Shown one piece after another: positions 14,671 through 22,860 of a stretch of 24,013 nucleotides of DNA. This DNA is from JAVEVH01 sp964430365 (GTDB lineage: Bacteria; Patescibacteriota; Dojkabacteria; SC72). The notes beneath the pieces were generated by a model that made no database searches, was not told where the DNA came from, and saw nothing but the letters and a program-made list of their open reading frames with translations. Each line of letters starts with the position of its first letter. The stretch's first letter is position 1. The stretch covers positions 1-24,013 of the forward strand of contig CAYSEU010000007.1 in NCBI GenBank assembly GCA_964430365.1. The letters are read 5' to 3'. The translations under genes and the position numbers were made by a program.

Positions 14671-15438
14671 CTACTTTATTACTGTATCCCAATCTCTTGT
14701 ATCTGTTAAAACAGTAGGAGTATCCTTACCAACAATAACCATATATTCAAACATTACACTCATACCACCATTCAATGTTCTAATAGACCAACCATCCTTA
14801 TCTAATGACACCTTCCCATTATCATTAACTACCTGACACTCTATACATATGACCATTCCATCTACTAGAAGAGATCCTGTGCCCTTTTTACCGTATGCAG
14901 GTATATCAGGGATATCATGTAAGGTCCTACCTATACCGTGTCCTACAAACATTTTTAAAATATTAAAGCCATTCTCTTTAGCTACACTCTCCATCTGATT
15001 ACCTAAGTCTCCTGTATAGTTACCTGATATTGCTAAAGGTATACAGCTTTCTACAGCCTCTCTACCAGCCTTAATTAACTTAGTATTCTCTTTACTAGGT
15101 ACCCCTATACTCCATGTCCAACAGTGATCTGTATATATTCCTTTATGTATAATTCCAAAATCAATTGATACTAAATCACCTTTTTCGAAAGGAACCTCTT
15201 TTGGGATACCATGTACAGCTACATCATTAACAGAAATACATGTATTAAAATCATATCCTCTTACTCTTTTAAAAGCAGGAGATACTCCATACTCCTTACA
15301 AAGTATTCCAGCCCTTTGATCTAATTCTAGAGGTGTAATACCGGGTTTAATATCTTTCCCTAATTTTTTGAGAATAGTGAGAGATATCTGAGTTGCTTCT
15401 CTTAGTAATTTTTCATCTTTTGCTTTATTAATTACCAT
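14671..15438 (-). CDS. map: Methionine aminopeptidase type I
   Basis: 255 residues from the ATG at 15438; the frame extends two codons to a TTG, which I consider unlikely. The five metal ligands of the pita-bread fold are present in order: SIDFG, YTDHCWT, GHGIGRTLHD, CIECQ and FEYMV. The substrate-pocket motif near VNDVAVHGIP is also intact. The enzyme removes the initiator methionine from nascent proteins. The glutamate segments CIECQ and FEYMV differ a little from the common IEP and EHT forms, so this is a divergent member. The 205-bp insertion element ends directly at its start codon. Before that insertion the gene probably overlapped the end of the helicase gene upstream. Confidence 0.93.
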   Translation of the reverse strand: MVINKAKDEKLLREATQISLTILKKLGKDIKPGITPLELDQRAGILCKEYGVSPAFKRVRGYDFNTCISVNDVAVHGIPKEVPFEKGDLVSIDFGIIHKGIYTDHCWTWSIGVPSKENTKLIKAGREAVESCIPLAISGNYTGDLGNQMESVAKENGFNILKMFVGHGIGRTLHDIPDIPAYGKKGTGSLLVDGMVICIECQVVNDNGKVSLDKDGWSIRTLNGGMSVMFEYMVIVGKDTPTVLTDTRDWDTVIK

Positions 15439-15452
15439 ACCCAATTATATAC
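15438..15452. repeat. 15-bp direct repeat, left copy (candidate target-site duplication)
   Basis: TACCCAATTATATAC, identical to 15658-15672. It overlaps the first base of the methionine aminopeptidase start codon. Confidence 0.85.
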
Positions 15453-15657
15453 CCAAAGATTGTAAAGGGACAGACCTAGATCTGTCCCCCTTCAAGTAGA
15501 AAAAGTCTATAGATAGTACAGACTTTACCTTTGCTTTGAAGCGGAAACAAGCGTAAAAATATATCCCATTTGGAATGAAAAACAAGAGAAAAAATCAATG
15601 GTAATCTCATTGTATAAAGGTTTTAGGCACAAGAAATGGGGACAGACCTCCTATTGC
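15453..15657. mobile_element. Non-coding insertion flanked by 15-bp direct repeats (REP/MITE-like)
   Basis: The 205-bp segment lies between perfect direct repeats and holds no convincing ORF. GGGACAGACCT occurs near both ends (15467 and 15641). The left copy forms a hairpin, GGGACAGA/TCTGTCCC (15467-15488). Further hairpins are AAAGTCT/AGACTTT (15503-15527) and CAATG/CATTG (about 15597-15613). GGGACAG-type hairpins are known from REP sequences mobilised by REP-associated tyrosine transposases. No transposase is present here, so it would be non-autonomous. The 15-bp duplication is long for such elements, so the mechanism is open. Confidence 0.6.
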
Positions 15658-16820
15658 TACCCAATTATATACAGTTCTTGCTCAGCTCTAGTAACAGCAG
15701 TATATAACCATCTTGCATATGTTTGGTCATCCATTTTAGAAAATCTCTCTTCAAAAAGTACAACTCTTTTAGCCTGACTACCCTGTGCCTTATGTACAGT
15801 CAAAGCATATCCATAGTCAAAGTAGTTTAATTCTTCCCTTCTTAAATCAATTAAAGTGGGAGAATTAAACTGTTCAATAGAGATTTTCCCCCAGAAAGGT
15901 TCTTTCTCGAAATCTAGGGATATTTCAGTATCATAGAAAGAGTAGCCGTATAGTGTCGCTTTGGATATATCTAATATTGTACCAGTCATACCATTATAAA
16001 TATCCATATTACGGTTATTCTTAAGACATATAACTCTATCACCAACCTGAGGAGTTGGAGAATTAAAATGTAAACTTCTAATCTGTTTGTTTAGATTAAT
16101 CCTAGTTCTGTTGTAACCACAAAGAATCATCGTATTCTCATCAAAGGTATTGAATATATCCATTAGAATATCTTGAGTCTCTTCATCACTCTTTTTAATC
16201 TTTTTTACTACATTACTTAACTGATCAAAAGGAATCGAGCCATACTTACGAGCTATTTCAGAAAATTTAATAATGGGATTACCCTCTTCCTGTCTAAATA
16301 TCTCTTCTAATTTAAGCTCAGGCTCTAGCATAAGGTTGAAAGAAGAAGAAATAGGGGGGAGCTGACCATGATCTCCTACAGCCAAAATAGGAATATCAAA
16401 ACTAAGTAAATCATTCCAGATATCTTCTGTCACCATAGAGGCCTCATCTACTACTATTAATGAATATCTAAGTTCTTCTCTAGGTATCTTTTCCCACCCA
16501 ATGATATTTTGATTCTCATCTAATACAGCCCTATAGATAAGTCTATGTATAGTACCAATATAGTCGGTATCAAAAACAGCCTCACCCTCCTTTAACTTTC
16601 TATCTAACACTCTACTAGCCTTTCCCGTAAAGCTACAAAACGCAATCCTAATCCCCTTATCCTTACTATGAAGTCTTTGTGTAATATGCCCCAGTATAGT
16701 TGTTTTTCCTGTTCCAGCATATCCACCCAATGTGATATACTGATATTTAGATTGACTAAACCAATCCAAAATAGATGATATAACTTTTGATTGAGTTTTA
16801 GAGAGATTTAAATCATTCAC
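15657..16820 (-). CDS. RecD2/Dda-like superfamily 1B DNA helicase
   Basis: This 387-residue helicase has Walker A GGYAGTGKTT (32-41), a motif Ia region FCSFTGKASR, Walker B/DEAS in LIVVDEASM, motif III VGDHGQLPPI, motif IV LCGYNRTR and the C-terminal UvrD-like motifs LTVHKAQGSQ and YTAVTRAEQELYIIG. This is the RecD/Dda arrangement of 5'-3' helicases. The length and the lack of N-terminal RecD2 helix-hairpin-helix repeats make it closer to the short Dda-like type. The start is a GTG at 16820, with no in-frame ATG nearby. It is divergent from the Trx-CcdA gene with only 30 bp between the starts. Its present TAG stop may have been created by the adjacent insertion. Confidence 0.9.
   Translation of the reverse strand: MNDLNLSKTQSKVISSILDWFSQSKYQYITLGGYAGTGKTTILGHITQRLHSKDKGIRIAFCSFTGKASRVLDRKLKEGEAVFDTDYIGTIHRLIYRAVLDENQNIIGWEKIPREELRYSLIVVDEASMVTEDIWNDLLSFDIPILAVGDHGQLPPISSSFNLMLEPELKLEEIFRQEEGNPIIKFSEIARKYGSIPFDQLSNVVKKIKKSDEETQDILMDIFNTFDENTMILCGYNRTRINLNKQIRSLHFNSPTPQVGDRVICLKNNRNMDIYNGMTGTILDISKATLYGYSFYDTEISLDFEKEPFWGKISIEQFNSPTLIDLRREELNYFDYGYALTVHKAQGSQAKRVVLFEERFSKMDDQTYARWLYTAVTRAEQELYIIG
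15658..15672. repeat. 15-bp direct repeat, right copy
   Basis: TACCCAATTATATAC, identical to 15438-15452. It encodes the last residues and most of the stop codon of the helicase gene on the minus strand (YIIG, then TAG). Confidence 0.85.
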
Positions 16821-16850
16821 AGGATATATAATATTACAATATTAAGAAGA

Positions 16851-18290
16851 ATGAAAAAAATATTAAAATCTTTCCTTTTTATTGTACTCCTAGCTACAAT
16901 ATTTCTTCCATTTGTTAATGTATATGCTCAGGCAGAAATAAATAGTAAGAAATTTGTACTCTCTTTTACAGGGATAGGGTGTCCTCACTGTGCTAAAGTT
17001 GCCCCTAAATTACACGAACAGGTAGAAAAGGGGAGTTTAATATTAATAGAGTATGAGATATATAAGGTAATAGCAAATTCACAAGCATTAGATACATACT
17101 CTAAAGCATATGATTTAAATTTAGGAATACCACAAATCCTTTTTAACAAAGATCTCAAAGGTGTAGGCGATTTACCGATAATTGATAACTTAGAAAATAT
17201 GATTTCTAGTTCAGAAATTGATACTATCCCCCTTTCAGATGGGAAACTAGTTAATTTTGAAGATTTTACCCTAAATAGTCTAGAAAGATATCCTAAAATA
17301 TATTCAAAAGAAAGAGTTGCAATTAGGCAATCCTTAACACAGCTTTCAGATCAAGAGGATAGTATGATTAAAAACTTCATTTATGCTGACACGATTGAAA
17401 GTGCTTTAGAAGGATTGAATGGGAGAAAGGCTAAGGTAGAAGATGTAGATACTCCTGCAGGGGTAATAAAATATGAAAACGCACTTAAAGTAAATGGTTG
17501 GTTACTACAATGGAATGGAGAAGAGATACAGGGGAATAGTACTACAGAAGGGGATAATGAAAGTGAAGAAAATGGTTCTACTCTTTCAATAGGGAGAATA
17601 ATTACATTAGGGTTAGCAGACTCTGTAAACCCTTGTGCTCTTTCCATACTCGCTTTAGTACTAATATCAATAATTACATATAATCCTGGTAGTAGAAGAG
17701 ATATTTTACTTGCTGGTTTAGCCTTTGTAACTGCGGTATTAATAATGTATCTTCTCTATGGCTTTCTAATAATTAAAGCATTTGAAGTAGTACAATCAAT
17801 AACCAGTATCAGAGAATTCTTGTATGGTAGCTTGGGTATAAACTTTATATTAGGAATTTGTGCAATAATACTTGGAGTACTGGGTTTAAAAGACTTCTTT
17901 TCATACAAACCAGGTCGTGTAGGAACAGAAATGCCACTCTTTCTTAGACCAAAGGTAACGAAATTAATAGCTAAAGTAACCTCCCCAATAGCTGCTTTTA
18001 CAGTAGGTTTGTTTGTAACACTTTTCTTACTTCCATGTACAATAGGACCATATGTAATCTTAGGTGGTCTTTTAGCTGAAGACGGTTTTCTTACAGCCCT
18101 ACCTTCACTTTTTCTTTACAATGTAATATTTGTTTTACCCATGATAGCAGTAACTCTCATTGTATATTTCGGATCCAAAAAGGGAGAAGATATACAAGAT
18201 TGGAAAGAGAAAAATGTAAGATATATGCATCTAGTAACAGGGGTACTACTCCTTCTAATAGGTATATTAATTGTACTGGGTAGATTCTAA
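16851..18290 (+). CDS. Thioredoxin-like/CcdA (DsbD-type) membrane fusion protein
   Basis: 479 residues. A signal peptide (about 1-28) ends in VNVYAQA. A thioredoxin-fold domain follows, with active site GCPHC (C44, C47), the PQILFNKD cis-proline loop and insertions out to about residue 235. A Ser/Glu/Asn-rich linker leads to a CcdA/DsbD-like domain (about 245-479) with six or so membrane helices and the paired redox cysteines in NPCALS (about 261) and LPCTIGP (about 394). DsbD/CcdA proteins carry electrons from cytoplasmic thioredoxin across the membrane through such cysteines. Here the outer acceptor is fused at the N-terminus. It could serve disulfide chemistry of the Cys-rich surface proteins upstream, which is an inference. 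AAGAAG precedes the ATG. Confidence 0.88.
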   Translation: MKKILKSFLFIVLLATIFLPFVNVYAQAEINSKKFVLSFTGIGCPHCAKVAPKLHEQVEKGSLILIEYEIYKVIANSQALDTYSKAYDLNLGIPQILFNKDLKGVGDLPIIDNLENMISSSEIDTIPLSDGKLVNFEDFTLNSLERYPKIYSKERVAIRQSLTQLSDQEDSMIKNFIYADTIESALEGLNGRKAKVEDVDTPAGVIKYENALKVNGWLLQWNGEEIQGNSTTEGDNESEENGSTLSIGRIITLGLADSVNPCALSILALVLISIITYNPGSRRDILLAGLAFVTAVLIMYLLYGFLIIKAFEVVQSITSIREFLYGSLGINFILGICAIILGVLGLKDFFSYKPGRVGTEMPLFLRPKVTKLIAKVTSPIAAFTVGLFVTLFLLPCTIGPYVILGGLLAEDGFLTALPSLFLYNVIFVLPMIAVTLIVYFGSKKGEDIQDWKEKNVRYMHLVTGVLLLLIGILIVLGRF

Positions 18291-18310
18291 TTACTTAATC
18301 TCAAGTAATT
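18289..18310. terminator. Weak shared hairpin at convergent stops
   Basis: AATTACTT (18289-18296) and AAGTAATT (18303-18310) form a perfect 8-bp stem with a 6-nt loop across the abutting TAA stops of the Trx-CcdA and FKBP genes. It is AT-rich and lacks a strong T-run, so a terminator role is uncertain. Confidence 0.35.
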
Positions 18311-18803
18311 CAACTTTAAATATCAATCCTGCAGATGGAGGTATTAAACTTCCTGCCCCATTTTCTCCATACCCTTTTGAAGATGGAATTCTAAGCTCCC
18401 TAATCTCTCCAACTCTCATTCCATTTACTCCCTCTTCCCATCCTACAATTACCAAGCCTGCACCTAATTGGAACTCAAAAGGTGTTCCTCTGTCATATGA
18501 GCTATCAAATTTAGTACCATCTATTAAAGTACCCTCATAGTTTACAACTACAGTATCTCCCTCTACGCAAGCATCTCCATCTCCCTGTTCTATTACCTTA
18601 ATCTCTAATTCTTCAAAATCTTGTACTGTTTGCATGTTTGTTTCCTCATCTAAATTAGATTCTGTATCTCCCTGCGTTAATTTGTTCAGAGAGAATGTAT
18701 TCTCACTACTCCCTGTATCTCCTAAAAGAAATATTGCAACGGAAGCTAGTACCAAAAGTATAAAAAGAGCAATTCCTAAAAATATCATGCTTTGATTTTT
18801 CAT
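18291..18803 (-). CDS. Membrane-anchored FKBP-type peptidyl-prolyl isomerase
   Basis: 170 residues from the ATG at 18803; a TTG extension of 12 codons exists but is less likely. An N-terminal helix (about 6-27, MIFLGIALFILLVLASVAIF) anchors the protein. After a low-complexity acidic linker the FKBP domain (about 70-170) shows VVVNYEGTLIDGTKFDSS, FQLGAGLVIVGWEEGVNGM and the PSSKGYGE loop, with the key binding-pocket aromatics in place. It would catalyse proline isomerisation outside the membrane and help fold exported proteins. It is convergent with no spacer to the Trx-CcdA gene, another extracytoplasmic folding factor. Confidence 0.92.
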   Translation of the reverse strand: MKNQSMIFLGIALFILLVLASVAIFLLGDTGSSENTFSLNKLTQGDTESNLDEETNMQTVQDFEELEIKVIEQGDGDACVEGDTVVVNYEGTLIDGTKFDSSYDRGTPFEFQLGAGLVIVGWEEGVNGMRVGEIRELRIPSSKGYGENGAGSLIPPSAGLIFKVELLEIK

Positions 18804-18879
18804 AGTATCTTTCTTCAATTTATTTTTCCAATATATCAACTTAAAAAGAAGAATTCAATCATTTGTTACTCAAAATATA

Positions 18880-18908
18880 TTGTGTTAGAATGGATATTGT
18901 CCTAAATT
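18880..18908 (+). promoter_or_regulatory. Promoter and possible self-operator of the MarR gene
   Basis: TTGTGT (18880-18885), 17 bp, TAAATT (18903-18908). The predicted start lies about 8-10 nt before the GTG codon, so the transcript has almost no leader. An imperfect palindrome TTAGAA-N9-TCCTAA (18885-18905) overlies the promoter and would suit MarR autorepression. Confidence 0.45.
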
Positions 18909-18923
18909 TTAAATATCACTACT

Positions 18924-19349
18924 GTGTCAACAAGAAGGGAAATACTTAAACAAGCAATAGATTTAGTTAAACATTTAAACCTAAGAGCCGATGAAAAGTG
19001 TAATCTCTCACCAATACAATTAAGAACACTGTCATATGTAAAAAAGGGAGAATGTGTAAAGCCCACACAAATCGCTAAAGAGTTTAATATTACACCTGCT
19101 ACAGTGACTGCACAGATAGATAAGTTAGTTAAAAAAGGATGGATTAACAGAACTAGTTGTAAGAATGATAGAAGGGTAGTAAATATTACATTAACACCTA
19201 AAGCAGAAAAAGAATTGGATAGAGCCATTGATAAGACACTTGAAAAATACGATTGGATATTTGAAGCACTCTCTAAAGAAGAGGAACAACAGCTATTAAA
19301 CCTCTTCATTAAAATACATGAGAATGCTCATAGTAGAAAGGAAAAGTAA
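18924..19349 (+). CDS. MarR-family transcriptional regulator
   Basis: 141 residues. The winged helix-turn-helix core lies at about 45-105: PTQIAKEFNITPATVTAQIDKL is the helix-turn-helix and SCKNDRRVVNITLT is the wing with the conserved D-R-R. Flanking helices would dimerise. The start is a GTG at 18924, with no in-frame ATG nearby. Its TAA overlaps the ATG of the exonuclease gene by one base (TAATG), so the two are translationally coupled. The ligand and regulon are unknown. Three cysteines (CNL, CVK, SCK) could allow redox sensing, but that is speculative. Confidence 0.88.
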   Translation: MSTRREILKQAIDLVKHLNLRADEKCNLSPIQLRTLSYVKKGECVKPTQIAKEFNITPATVTAQIDKLVKKGWINRTSCKNDRRVVNITLTPKAEKELDRAIDKTLEKYDWIFEALSKEEEQQLLNLFIKIHENAHSRKEK

Positions 19350-20128
19350 TGAGTAAAGAAAAACTAATATTCTTTGATACAGAAACTACTGATACTCAAA
19401 GTAAAGACCTAATGCAATTAGCAATATTAACAGAAAATCCTAATATATGGCTTAATATGTTTTTTAAGCCATTACAAGAAATTTCCTTTGGAGCAATGGC
19501 TGTACACAATATAACTCCTGAAGACGTAAAAGATTTAGATACTTTTGAAGATGCAAAATTACCAACAGAGGGTATAGATCCAGAATTTAAAGGTAGCTCC
19601 TTAATTGAATATTTAAACTTTCTTTCAGAAAACTATATTTGGGTCGCTCATAACTCTGATTTTGACGTAGAAGTAATGCAAAAAAAAGGAATAGAAATAC
19701 CAAATGTAATATGTACTCTTAAGGTAGCAAGGAATGCCCTTACTACACCAGAGGGTAGAGACCTAGAGAGCTACAAATTACAATATCTTAGATACTATTT
19801 AGGTCTTTACAAAAACGAAGATAAAGAGCATGTAAAAGCTCATGATGCACTAAGTGATGTATATTTTCTAAGAGATTTGTATAAATATTTAGAAAGTAAT
19901 ACAAAACTAAGTATAGAGAATATGATGTTAATTACAAAACAACCTCAAGTAATGAGAGAAATGTCCTTTGGTAAATATATGGGTAGAACATTTGAAGAGA
20001 TAGAAAGAGTAGATAGAGAATATTTAGAATGGTTAGTAGAGAGTATGGCTGATAAACCCGATTTACAATGGAATGCTAAACAGGCTTTAGATAACGGTAT
20101 CCGCAATAGAACCCAATCTCTTTTTTAA
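19349..20128 (+). CDS. DnaQ/ExoX-like DEDDh 3'-5' exonuclease
   Basis: 259 residues. The exonuclease domain (about 5-180) has Exo I FFDTETTDT (D10, E12), Exo II HNSDFDVEVM and Exo III HDALSDVYFL, giving the DEDDh metal-binding set. The C-terminal segment MSFGKYMGRTFEEIE ... YLEWL (about 207-235) matches the small module often found at the end of ExoX-like proteins. Likely roles are DNA proofreading or repair trimming of 3' ends. It is coupled to the MarR gene upstream. Its last 42 bp overlap the convergent 3' end of obg, so both C-termini are encoded by the same DNA. Confidence 0.9.
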   Translation: MSKEKLIFFDTETTDTQSKDLMQLAILTENPNIWLNMFFKPLQEISFGAMAVHNITPEDVKDLDTFEDAKLPTEGIDPEFKGSSLIEYLNFLSENYIWVAHNSDFDVEVMQKKGIEIPNVICTLKVARNALTTPEGRDLESYKLQYLRYYLGLYKNEDKEHVKAHDALSDVYFLRDLYKYLESNTKLSIENMMLITKQPQVMREMSFGKYMGRTFEEIERVDREYLEWLVESMADKPDLQWNAKQALDNGIRNRTQSLF

Positions 20129-21052
20129 TACCTCTCTAAATCTTTTAATATCTTCATCCTTAAATACAGATATTACTTCAAACTGTTTAAAATCTTTTTT
20201 AAGATTCTTTTTCACTTCAACTAACTGTTCATCAGAGTATATATCGCTCTTAGTAAAAAGTATTAATTCTGGTAATGAATAGAGAGACTCAGAGATATTT
20301 TTAAACTCTTCTCTCATCTCCTTGTATGCTTTTACTAAGTTTTCATTTTCTAAACTAATACAGTGTACAACTAATTTAGAATATGTAGTATGTTTCAAAA
20401 ACTTAATACCCAGTCCCTTACCTTTGTAAGTACCCTCAATTAAACCAGGGAGATCCATTAACACTGTACTATCCATTACAGCTAGTTGAGGTTGGAGTGT
20501 AGTAAATTCATACGGTGCAACTCTGTACTTAGCATTAGAAAGGGCATTTACAATACTAGACTTACCAGCATTTGGATATCCTAAAAATATTACATCAGCC
20601 TTTAAATTAAGTTCTAATTTAAGAGATATTCTTTGAGGTTCTTGCCCTTTTGTTCTAGAAAGTTTTCCATCCCATCCCTTTCCTCTTAAAGCAAAATTTC
20701 CAAGACCACCTACACCGCCCTCTAAGACCTTAATTCTAAATCCATCCTTTGTAACTGTAAAATATTCTGAATCATCCTCATTAAATATCTTAGTAACCAA
20801 AGGTACATGTATTTCGATATCATTACCATCCTTACCTGTTCTTTTGTTTTTTTCACCAATATGACCATTTTCTCCCTTAAATGTTTTAGTTTGAACAATC
20901 TTACTAAAATCAAATATACCCCTGTCTCCTACAATATATACATCTCCTCCCTTACCACCACTTCCACCATCTGCTCTACGTGTTTTGTCAAAGGCGATGA
21001 TACCATCTCCACCACTTCCAGACTCTAATTGTATCTTTACCCTATCAATCAT
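20087..21052 (-). CDS. obg: Obg-family GTPase
   Basis: 321 residues from the ATG at 21052, which gives the conserved Obg N-terminus MIDRVKIQLESGSGGDG. The open frame could start at an ATG at 21145, adding 31 residues without resemblance to Obg and leaving only 6 bp to the divergent gene. The glycine-rich Obg fold (about 1-155) precedes the GTPase domain with G1 GYPNAGKSS, G3 DLPGL and G4 TKSD. A C-terminal OCT domain is absent. Obg proteins bind the large ribosomal subunit and couple GTP levels to ribosome assembly and growth. The end overlaps the exonuclease gene by 42 bp. Confidence 0.93.
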   Translation of the reverse strand: MIDRVKIQLESGSGGDGIIAFDKTRRADGGSGGKGGDVYIVGDRGIFDFSKIVQTKTFKGENGHIGEKNKRTGKDGNDIEIHVPLVTKIFNEDDSEYFTVTKDGFRIKVLEGGVGGLGNFALRGKGWDGKLSRTKGQEPQRISLKLELNLKADVIFLGYPNAGKSSIVNALSNAKYRVAPYEFTTLQPQLAVMDSTVLMDLPGLIEGTYKGKGLGIKFLKHTTYSKLVVHCISLENENLVKAYKEMREEFKNISESLYSLPELILFTKSDIYSDEQLVEVKKNLKKDFKQFEVISVFKDEDIKRFREVLKKRLGSIADTVI

Positions 21053-21151
21053 AGCTAATTCTACATTACTTTGATTGTTTTGTAACCTTTTGACAATATT
21101 TTTTAGGAGTGATAATCTGAATAAGGAAGCCTTAATTTCTGACATATTGTA

Positions 21152-22860
21152 ATGAAAGAGAGATTTAGTATTAAATTTGGTGGATATTCAGGACAGGGTA
21201 TTAATACTTTAGGAGGTTTTCTAAGCAAAGCTATTAAAAATTCCGGATACTTTACATTTGCATATAGAGAGTATCCATCTGTAATTAAGGGAGGATATGC
21301 ATCATATCAAATAGATTTCTCATCATATGAGATTTCATCATCATCAAGAGGATGTAATATTCTTACATGTATATCACCAGATTCTTTAGAAAAGTATGTA
21401 ACTACTGTAAATAAGGGAGGAGTAATTTTACACTCTCTTAAGGATTACAAATTCTCTCTAACACATCAGCAATATGTTAAACAGAATAATATTGAGGTTC
21501 GATATATAGATACTCTAGCGTTAACAGAGGAGTGTAGTGCNNNNNNNNNNCACCTCCCATTATGGGTAATATAGTAATGCTAGGCGCTATGTGGAGTCTT
21601 TTGCAGCTTAAAAGAAAGGTACTAGAGAAAGAGGTAGTAGAATACTTTTCAAAAAAAGAAGGAGTTGATATAGAGGCAGAGAAGAGATGTTTAAGTGCTG
21701 GATACCAACATATTAAAGATATTAAGGTAAAGGGGTTACCTAAAAAGGTAAAGAAAGGATGGGAAAGCTCTAATATACTTACTGGTAATCAAGCAATAGC
21801 GCTAGGGGCCATTGCAGGAGGTTGTAGAGCATACTATGCATACCCTATGACACCAGCTACATCAATATTAGAAACATTGGGAGAGACATATCAAGATACC
21901 GGTATATTAGTTAAGCAAGCAGAGAGTGAAATTACGGCAATACAAATGGTAATGGGAAGTATGTATATGGGAGCTAGAGCATTTACAGCAACCTCAGGAG
22001 GGGGATTCGATCTAATGACAGAAACAATCTCATGCTCTGGTATGACAGAAATACCACTAGTAGTCATACTTAGTCAAAGAGCAGGAAGTGGTACAGGAGT
22101 TCCAACATGGAGTGGTTCAGGTGATTTAGATGCAGCACTACAAGCAGGACATGGAGAATTCCCTAGATGTGTACTTCATACAAGTGATGCAATAGATAGC
22201 TATGAACTAATTCAGGAAGCATTCAATATCTCTGAAACATATCAAATACCTGTAATACTCTTAACAGAAAAACAGATATCTGAATCACTCTTTAATATTA
22301 AAACTTTACCTAAACCTCTTAAACTTCAGAGGGGATTAGTAAGTAATGGAACCAAGAGATATGCTCTTGCTAAGGGGGGTGTATCTCCAAGATGGTTACC
22401 TAAAAAGGGTAGGGTACCATATCTTTCTAACAGTGATGAACATGATGAATACGGTATTAGTACAGAAGAGATAGGGGAAATTGTAAAAATGTCAGAGAAA
22501 AGGATGAAGAAAATGGTAACCTTGGAAAAGAATATACCTCAACCTAGATATTACGGTCCTAAAGAACCTACTGTTGTATTTATAGGTATGGGTAGTTCTA
22601 AAAATGCTGTACTAGATGCTATGAGAGTTAGTAAAAAAAGGATAGGGTATTTACACTACAAATATATATTACCCCTTAGAGAGGAAAAGATATTACAGTT
22701 AAGTAAGGATGGAGTAAAATTAGTTCTAATTGAAAACAATCAAGCAGGTTCTTTTGGAAAATTTATAAAGGAACAGAGTGGCTTTTACATACCTAATACC
22801 TTAAAGAAATTCGATGGAAGACCCTTCTTTGTAAATGATATTTTAGATTACCTTAAATAG
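21152..22860 (+). CDS. 2-oxoacid:ferredoxin oxidoreductase, fused gamma-alpha subunit
   Basis: One gene split in frame only by a 10-N gap (21541-21550). The gamma domain (about 1-180, KFGGYSGQGINTLGGFL) is followed by NIVMLGAMWSLLQL. The alpha domain then begins with LTGNQAIALGAIAGGCRAYYAYPMTPATSILE and contains KQAESEITAIQMVMGSMYMGARAFTATSGGGFDLM. Gamma-alpha fusion is common in KorA/PorA-type enzymes. With the beta subunit it would oxidatively decarboxylate a 2-oxoacid (pyruvate, 2-oxoglutarate or branched) to acyl-CoA, reducing ferredoxin. The substrate cannot be told from the sequence. The next ORF starts directly after its TAG stop, so they form an operon. No separate delta/ferredoxin subunit is visible. 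Confidence 0.92.
21541..21550. other. Assembly gap of 10 N inside the gamma-alpha subunit gene
   Basis: Ten unknown bases at the gamma-alpha junction throw the frame off. A length of 2 modulo 3 would restore it, so the stated size is approximate and the gene is not truly broken. Confidence 0.95.

Noticed and set aside
15453..15657. Small protein gene in the helicase-aminopeptidase spacer
   Set aside because: I found no open frame with a credible start signal. The content is hairpins and repeats.
21053..21145. 31-residue N-terminal extension of Obg
   Set aside because: The conserved Obg N-terminus begins at the ATG at 21052, and the extension would leave only 6 bp for two divergent promoters.
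21562..22860. A separate alpha-subunit gene starting at 21562
   Set aside because: The PPIMGNIVMLGA context continues the gamma domain. The break is caused only by the 10-N gap.
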